This document shows positions 5,967 through 9,709 of a stretch of DNA of 9,709 nucleotides, piece after piece (the first letter of the stretch is position 1; each line of letters opens with the position of its first letter). Made by a program: the position numbers and the translations under genes. Location of the stretch: positions 1 through 9,709 of the forward strand of contig CAYSCZ010000091.1 in NCBI GenBank assembly GCA_964429655.1. Direction: 5' to 3'. The notes beneath the pieces were generated by a model. The model was given only the letters and a program-made list of their open reading frames with translations, did no database searches and was not told the DNA's origin. The DNA comes from CAYSCZ01 sp964429655 (GTDB lineage: Bacteria > Bacteroidota > Bacteroidia > Cytophagales > Cyclobacteriaceae).

Positions 5967-7100
5967 TCATTCCAACACATAAATATTATGGTCCCTACAG
6001 ATAGATTTCAACTGTTCAGGCCATACAGTGACGCTTACCTCGCCCAGGTGAGCTTTTCGCAGTAGGTACATGTAGGTCCTTGACTGGCCGATACCTCCGC
6101 CAATAGAAAGCGGATAGTCACCCGAAATAATTCCCCTGTGATAGGGTAGGTCTAAACTATCCAGTTGGCCACTCATTTCTAATTGCTTTCTCAATGTTTC
6201 TGCATTCACCCGTACACCCATTGAGGAAATTTCATGACGACGTTGTGTTACAGGATTCCATACCAGGATATCCCCATTGATGCCATGATATTGTTTTCCT
6301 TTGAAGCTTAACGTTGGCGTAACCCAATCATCATAATCTGCGGCACGCATCTCATGTGGGTAACCATCTTCCAGCGGATAGCCTATGCCAATTATAAATA
6401 CAGCGGGAAATTCTTTTAATAACATCGTCTCCCTTTGTTTCCTTGGAGCATCAGGATATCTTTCCAGTACCTCTTCTGCATGGATGAATGTAATTTCGTC
6501 AGGTAATGGTGGATATTTTGGGGTATATAATTGCGGAAACTTTTCCAGAACCATCTCCTCAGCACCTTTAATTACTCCCCATATTTGCTTTACTGTGGCC
6601 TTTAGAAAATCCAGGTTCCTTTGAGATTCGGTGATCACTTTTTCCCAATCCCACTGGTCTACATATGCACTATGATCATGATCCAGGAAATAATCCTTTC
6701 TGACAGCCCTCATATCGGTATTTATGCCTTCCCCCGGCCTGCAATTAAATTGCTGTAGAGCATATCTTTTCCACTTTGTTGCCGCCTGGACAATCTGGGC
6801 TTCAATTCTTCGTTCCAGGCCCAGGCCACATTCAAATGACACCGGCGTTCGTGAACCATCCCTATCCAACATGTCGTTCATCCCGCTGTCCTTTTCAACG
6901 ATCAGTGGTACCTGTACCATCATTAAGTTTAAGGCTTCTGAAAGGTGCCCTTCAATGTAATATTTTAGGGAAAATACGCCCTTCATTGTCTCTTGCGGAG
7001 ACAATAATGAATTGTAACGCTCAGGTAAAATCTCATTTACCTTCTCATAAGTGCTGATACCAGGACCAGCCAAATCGGATTGTTTTTTAACAGACATCAT
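5967..7100 (-). CDS. asnA: Aspartate-ammonia ligase (asparagine synthetase A)
   Basis: This 377-residue enzyme makes asparagine from aspartate, ammonia and ATP (giving AMP and pyrophosphate) in the cytosol. It is an ammonia-dependent, class II aminoacyl-tRNA-synthetase-like fold. Family motifs appear in order: TKWKR (108-112), GEGINTDMRA (123-132), YVDQWDWE (146-153), ADYDDW (254-259), NGDILVWNPV (275-284), SSMGVRV (292-298) and GGGIGQSR (334-341), the last being the ATP-binding motif 3 region. E. coli AsnA has 330 residues. The extra length is mostly an N-terminal extension of some 25-30 residues plus a small insertion near 190-200. Starts at ATG 7098-7100 or 7095-7097 are equivalent. The real start could be further in, as the first ~25 residues look unconserved. 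The gene converges on dnaE and is transcribed alone. Its promoter should lie in the 7101-7313 gap, shared with the divergent sigma-factor operon. Confidence 0.95.
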   Translation of the reverse strand: MMSVKKQSDLAGPGISTYEKVNEILPERYNSLLSPQETMKGVFSLKYYIEGHLSEALNLMMVQVPLIVEKDSGMNDMLDRDGSRTPVSFECGLGLERRIEAQIVQAATKWKRYALQQFNCRPGEGINTDMRAVRKDYFLDHDHSAYVDQWDWEKVITESQRNLDFLKATVKQIWGVIKGAEEMVLEKFPQLYTPKYPPLPDEITFIHAEEVLERYPDAPRKQRETMLLKEFPAVFIIGIGYPLEDGYPHEMRAADYDDWVTPTLSFKGKQYHGINGDILVWNPVTQRRHEISSMGVRVNAETLRKQLEMSGQLDSLDLPYHRGIISGDYPLSIGGGIGQSRTYMYLLRKAHLGEVSVTVWPEQLKSICRDHNIYVLE

Positions 7101-7313
7101 TTTGGGTTTTAAATGTTTCTTTAATTTTGATTACAAAAGCACTCTAAAAAATGAGTAAAATCAGCTTTTAAAAATAAATTACAACAAAAACTGATTGTAC
7201 TAATTACGTAAATAATAGTATTACTATTAATATAAATAATAATGCTTTTAATATTGAATGTTGATGATCATGTATGATAAAGAATTAGAAGGTTGGATTA
7301 ATTACAAAAAGAT
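7101..7313 (+). promoter_or_regulatory. Divergent AT-rich promoter region with a 17-bp palindrome and a short upstream reading frame
   Basis: This gap separates asnA (minus) from the sigma-factor operon (plus), so it must serve both. A near-perfect palindrome, TAATAGTA-T-TACTATTA (7213-7229), is a candidate operator, though very AT-rich sequence makes such palindromes likelier by chance. A short frame starts at ATG 7258 (or 7270) and ends at TGA 7315-7317, overlapping the next ATG (7314) as ATGA; it would encode 15-19 residues including KELEGWINYKK. This arrangement could couple translation of the downstream gene. No exact Bacteroidota -33/-7 promoter match was found on either strand. Confidence 0.35.
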
Positions 7314-7532
7314 ATGAAGAAGACGATGTTAAACTACTGTAAAGAGGTGTTTAATAAGGTGGGCTTTGATAAAAGACTTTTTATTAAAGCATATAATAAA
7401 GGCAGCAAGTTTCTTTTCAAATCAGAGATGATTGACCTTCATCAATGGGTTAAAGAGTACTTCAATCATCTATGGGCTCCTAATCCGCTACATATTCCTG
7501 AATGTCACGAATCAATTAATAATCATTTATGA
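7314..7532 (+). CDS. Small conserved-type protein of unknown function upstream of an ECF sigma factor
   Basis: This is a 72-residue soluble protein with no signal peptide or membrane segment. It begins with a basic, helical N-terminus (NYCKEVFNKVGFDKRLF), continues with an amphipathic stretch (LFKSEMIDLHQWVKEYF) and ends in a His/Pro-containing tail. The pattern NYCK..l.KV.FD..LF.KE....k.L...E...L..W. resembles, from memory, short uncharacterised Bacteroidota proteins often seen near regulatory genes. I cannot name the family. It ends 12 bases before the sigma-factor ATG, so the two are very likely co-transcribed, and the product might modulate that sigma factor. It lacks the cysteine/histidine zinc motif and membrane segment of typical anti-sigma factors. 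The ATG overlaps the end of a short upstream reading frame. Confidence 0.7.
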   Translation: MKKTMLNYCKEVFNKVGFDKRLFIKAYNKGSKFLFKSEMIDLHQWVKEYFNHLWAPNPLHIPECHESINNHL

Positions 7533-7544
7533 ATTTATTAAGCG

Positions 7545-8069
7545 ATGAATGAGTCTGAATTCAAGCATCACATCGAAAGAAATATAAGCAATTTATCTAA
7601 ATATGCTTTCTATCTTACCAAAGACATCAATAATGCCCATGACTTAGTACAGGATACCTTGCTGCAATCAATGAGACAGAGGAAGAAGTTTAAATACAAC
7701 TACAGTCTCACAGGTTGGTTAATTACCATCATGAAGAATATTTACTTAAACAATCAAAATAGAACAAAGAGATACCCGGCGCAAATTGACGCTCAGACCA
7801 ATGAATTTTTGATCGATCAAAAGTCATCAGAAAAGAACGAGGGTTATGATAACTTGCTTTATGATGACATCTACAGCATCATTGAAAATATTGACGACAA
7901 ATATAAATCCTCCTTTATGATGTTCTACCGCGGACTTAAATATGATGAAATATCTAAAAGAACTCAAGTACCTATAGGCACTGTAAAAACCCGAATTCAT
8001 ACAGCTCGAAAACTCATTAAGGCAGAAATATTAAAAAAAAATCGATTAACCCATCCTGAAACCATTTAA
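7545..8069 (+). CDS. RNA polymerase ECF-type sigma-70 factor
   Basis: This is a 174-residue sigma factor with only regions 2 and 4. Region 2 spans about residues 10-75, with the core-binding/-10 helix DINNAHDLVQDTLLQS (27-42) and the -10-reading segment LTGWLITIMKNIYLN (55-69). A charged linker follows (75-103). Region 4 is about 104-162, with IDDKYKSSFMMFYRGLKYDE and the -35-reading helix-turn-helix ISKRTQVPIGTVKTRIHTARKLI (136-158); the P-I-G-T-V-K-T-R-I-H-x-A-R-K core is diagnostic. It is cytoplasmic and directs RNA polymerase to a set of promoters not identifiable here. No anti-sigma gene (FecR-like or zinc-binding) follows on this strand; the only partner is the 72-residue gene 12 bases upstream. 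It resembles the stand-alone ECF groups common in Bacteroidota. Confidence 0.93.
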   Translation: MNESEFKHHIERNISNLSKYAFYLTKDINNAHDLVQDTLLQSMRQRKKFKYNYSLTGWLITIMKNIYLNNQNRTKRYPAQIDAQTNEFLIDQKSSEKNEGYDNLLYDDIYSIIENIDDKYKSSFMMFYRGLKYDEISKRTQVPIGTVKTRIHTARKLIKAEILKKNRLTHPETI

Positions 8070-8354
8070 GCGAGCACAAAGTGTCTACCCACCCCATAAG
8101 ATTATAAATATTAAATATATTCTAGCTAGCTATTATATAATCCATTACCTAGTCTTTTTCTATACTAATCCTGGAATTTTTCATCAATCATATTTTTTAC
8201 TTTCTGTTTAGCACCACTATACCTATTGGTAATCCATACGAACTGAGCCCCTGATATCAGCTTTTGCTGTAAAAAGATATAGCCCTTGAAGCTGACCAAT
8301 CACAATCAATTTCCGGAAATCCAATAAATTACAATCATCACAAATTCAAGTTAT
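8070..8354. other. Intergenic region: possible minus-strand gene remnant and a 12-bp palindrome
   Basis: No confident gene lies between the sigma factor and the oxidoreductase. On the minus strand a 44-codon frame (8299 down to the stop at 8165-8167) has natural-looking composition, including GYIFLQQKL, QFVWITNRYSG and KVKNMIDEKFQD, and could be the 3' end of a lost gene. It has no ATG start, and a stop codon lies just upstream. A perfect 12-bp palindrome, ATTTCCGGAAAT (8309-8320), sits 34 bases before the oxidoreductase ATG and is a possible operator. No terminator with a T-run was seen after the sigma gene. Confidence 0.35.
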
Positions 8355-9389
8355 ATGAACATCATTAAAACCGGCTTAATATCATTTGGTACTTCCGGAA
8401 GCGTTTTTCATGCCCCTTTTATCCATGCCAACCAGAAGTTCGAGCTAACCAAAGTGCTGGAACGCCGTCATCAAAAATCTAAAGAACGGTATCCAAATGT
8501 AACCGTGGTAAGGGAATTGGATGATATCCTTTCTGATGATTCAATAGAGCTTGTGGTGGTCACTACGCCCAATGAATACCATTATGAAATGGCAAAAAAA
8601 GCCTTAGTTGCCGGAAAACATGTGATTATTGAAAAGCCATTTACCGTAAAAACGGAGGAAGCGGACGAATTAATTGCTTTAGCAAAGTGGCGCCAAAAGC
8701 TGCTTACCGTCTACCACAATCGCAGGCTTGACTCTGATTTCAAAACCATCCAACATCTCATAGCAAATAACGTCCTTGGAAGTATCCATGAATTCGAATC
8801 ACGATTCGACCGGTACAGAAACTACCGCAAAGGCTGGAAGGATGAGGATAAACCGGGGTCAGGTATCCTCTATGACTTGGGTAGTCATCTCATTGACCAG
8901 GCACTTATTCTCTTTGGGAGGCCGATAACCCTGGATGCCGAAATCAAATGCCAACGAAAGATCAGCCCGGTGGATGATTATTTTGAAATCAATTTTTATT
9001 ATAAACACTTAAAAGTGATCTTAAAAGCATCCATGCTTATTAAAGAGCCTACGCCAAGGTTCGCGATTTTCGGTGACAAAGGATCCTTCATCAAGTATGG
9101 GCTGGACCCACAAGAAGCAAGGCTCAAAAAAGGTTTTCAATATTACAATGGAATTGGCATAGAAGAAGAAACGCTCTATGGATTACTTCATACCACGATC
9201 AACAATGTTGATTTTAGAGGCCACATCAAATCAATGGAAGGTGACTATATGGCTTTTTACGAAAATGTATCCGAAGTGATCAGAAATGGCGCTGAACCAT
9301 TAATCAAACCGGAAGAAATAAGGTCTGTGATATGGCTCATTGAACAAGCCTATAGAAGTAATAAAGAAAAAGCCAGGATAATCATTTGA
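8355..9389 (+). CDS. Gfo/Idh/MocA-family NAD(P)-dependent oxidoreductase (YhhX/YdgJ-like)
   Basis: This is a 344-residue cytosolic dehydrogenase without signal peptide. An N-terminal Rossmann fold (1-120) has the dinucleotide loop SFGTSGSVFHAPFI (10-23); the first glycine of the usual GxGxxG is a serine here. Then come VVVTTPNEYHYEMAKKAL and VIIEKPFTV with the catalytic lysine K94 (EKP). The C-terminal substrate domain starts with LTVYHNRRLDSDF (117-129) and has SGILYDLGSHLIDQALILFG (169-188), where D174 and H178 form the family's D-x-x-x-H active-site motif. The VFHAPFI, YHNRR.DSDF and DLGSHLIDQA blocks are those of the E. coli YhhX/YdgJ branch, whose substrates (probably sugars or polyols) are not firmly known. 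The ATG at 8355 places the Rossmann motif at the expected distance. The gene is 285 bp from the sigma gene, so probably transcribed separately, and it converges with the minus-strand gene 4 bases downstream. Confidence 0.93.
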   Translation: MNIIKTGLISFGTSGSVFHAPFIHANQKFELTKVLERRHQKSKERYPNVTVVRELDDILSDDSIELVVVTTPNEYHYEMAKKALVAGKHVIIEKPFTVKTEEADELIALAKWRQKLLTVYHNRRLDSDFKTIQHLIANNVLGSIHEFESRFDRYRNYRKGWKDEDKPGSGILYDLGSHLIDQALILFGRPITLDAEIKCQRKISPVDDYFEINFYYKHLKVILKASMLIKEPTPRFAIFGDKGSFIKYGLDPQEARLKKGFQYYNGIGIEEETLYGLLHTTINNVDFRGHIKSMEGDYMAFYENVSEVIRNGAEPLIKPEEIRSVIWLIEQAYRSNKEKARIII

Positions 9390-9393
9390 TCGG

Positions 9394-9659
9394 TTACTGA
9401 TCTAGTAAGAATCTTTTATTGATTTGAAATAATTTCTTTCTTTGGGTATTACTGAAAAGATTTTTTACCACCCCATGATATACCTCTATTGAGTCACCGG
9501 AAAGGGCAATTACTACCAATGCATAAGGGAAATTCGCTTTTAAAGTAAATGCAGAAAAAAGCCATATCATCATAAACACCAAAAATAGCACCTGGAACAA
9601 CTGAAATACTATGGTGATGCCATGGTACCACCTGGGTAGTGCGCCATAAATGATCTTAA
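9394..9659 (-). pseudogene. C-terminal part of a membrane protein gene, truncated by MITE copy 3
   Basis: The minus-strand frame is open from the element boundary at 9659 to the TAA at 9394-9396, giving about 88 residues. It starts mid-protein (VKIIYGALPRWYHG) and then has a strongly hydrophobic segment (ITIVFQLFQVLFLVFMMIWLF) that should cross the inner membrane. A second moderately hydrophobic stretch (FPYALVVIALSG) follows, and the end is basic. There is no ATG before the first membrane segment, and the frame meets a TGA at 9670-9672 inside the element. The 5' end was therefore probably cut off by the insertion and should continue beyond the window. A short product from an internal start (TTG at 9598-9600, or the ATG pair in the membrane segment) is possible but less likely. 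The family is not recognised. Confidence 0.55.
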
Positions 9660-9709
9660 CCCAGATTTGTCATTGGAATTTTGTCATGAAGGGTTAAAGC
9701 CCAAAAAAT
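9660..9709 (+). mobile_element. 165-bp MITE-like element, copy 3 (partial, runs off the window)
   Basis: The last 50 bases repeat the first 50 of the element as found at 901-950 and, in reverse complement, at the 3' end of copy 2. They start CCCAGATTTGTCATTGGA and follow CTTAA (9655-9659), the presumed left target duplication. At element position 47 it carries A, as copy 2 does, where copy 1 has G. The orientation is the same as copy 1. The remaining ~115 bases and the right-hand CTTAA should lie just beyond the window. Confidence 0.88.

Noticed and set aside
5936..5970. 10-codon frame overlapping the asnA stop as ATGA
   Set aside because: It is too short and has no recognisable conservation; AsnA already ends at the expected position for its family.
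6724..7057. Plus-strand frames of 78-93 codons
   Set aside because: They are antisense to the conserved body of asnA, with no start context or domain.
9387..9420. Terminator after the oxidoreductase gene (GATCGGTTACTGATC, followed by a short T-rich stretch)
   Set aside because: The stem is only about five pairs with a G-U closure and the T-run is separated from it; too weak to call.

Overview
The window looks like a chromosomal segment of an AT-rich member of the Bacteroidota, probably Cytophagales-like. The supporting signs are a TonB-dependent receptor C-terminus, a DnaE replicase with a DnaQ-like exonuclease fused at its N-terminus, starts without visible Shine-Dalgarno sequences (for example the dnaE start), and an ECF sigma factor. 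No rRNA, tRNA or CRISPR array was seen. The taxonomic placement is inference from gene types.

Layout. 1-505: the 3' end of a TonB-dependent receptor gene. 506-1418: a degenerate scar with the 5' end of an IS3-family element, a fragment of a DUF1524 (GmrSD-type) nuclease gene, and a 165-bp non-coding element inserted in that fragment. 1419-5642: dnaE, the replicative polymerase alpha subunit carrying its own proofreading domain. 5643-5807: a second copy of the 165-bp element, inverted, beginning at the base after the dnaE stop codon. 5967-7100 (minus): asnA, convergent with dnaE. 7101-8069: an AT-rich leader, a 72-residue protein of unknown function and an ECF sigma factor, likely one operon. 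8355-9389: a Gfo/Idh/MocA-family oxidoreductase of the YhhX/YdgJ type. 9394-9659 (minus): the 3' end of a membrane-protein gene, cut off by a third copy of the element that runs off the window edge.

The most notable signal is the repeat, which behaves like a MITE (a short non-autonomous transposon). Two complete copies are exactly 165 bp and differ at only two positions by eye. Each is bounded by CCCAG/CTGGG ends and by its own 5-bp target duplication (TTGAA; TTTAA). The third, partial copy follows CTTAA. Copy 1 splits the DUF1524 fragment at its Glu-His motif, and removing the element plus one duplication on paper restores the reading frame across the site. Copy 2 landed on the dnaE stop codon, which lies inside the duplicated target, so the protein is unharmed. 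Copy 3 truncates the membrane-protein gene. The near-identity suggests recent activity, with a transposase acting from elsewhere in the genome.

The intact genes serve replication (dnaE), asparagine synthesis (asnA), transcriptional regulation (sigma factor and its small partner) and redox metabolism (the oxidoreductase). They do not form one pathway. The region is a housekeeping segment peppered with insertions.
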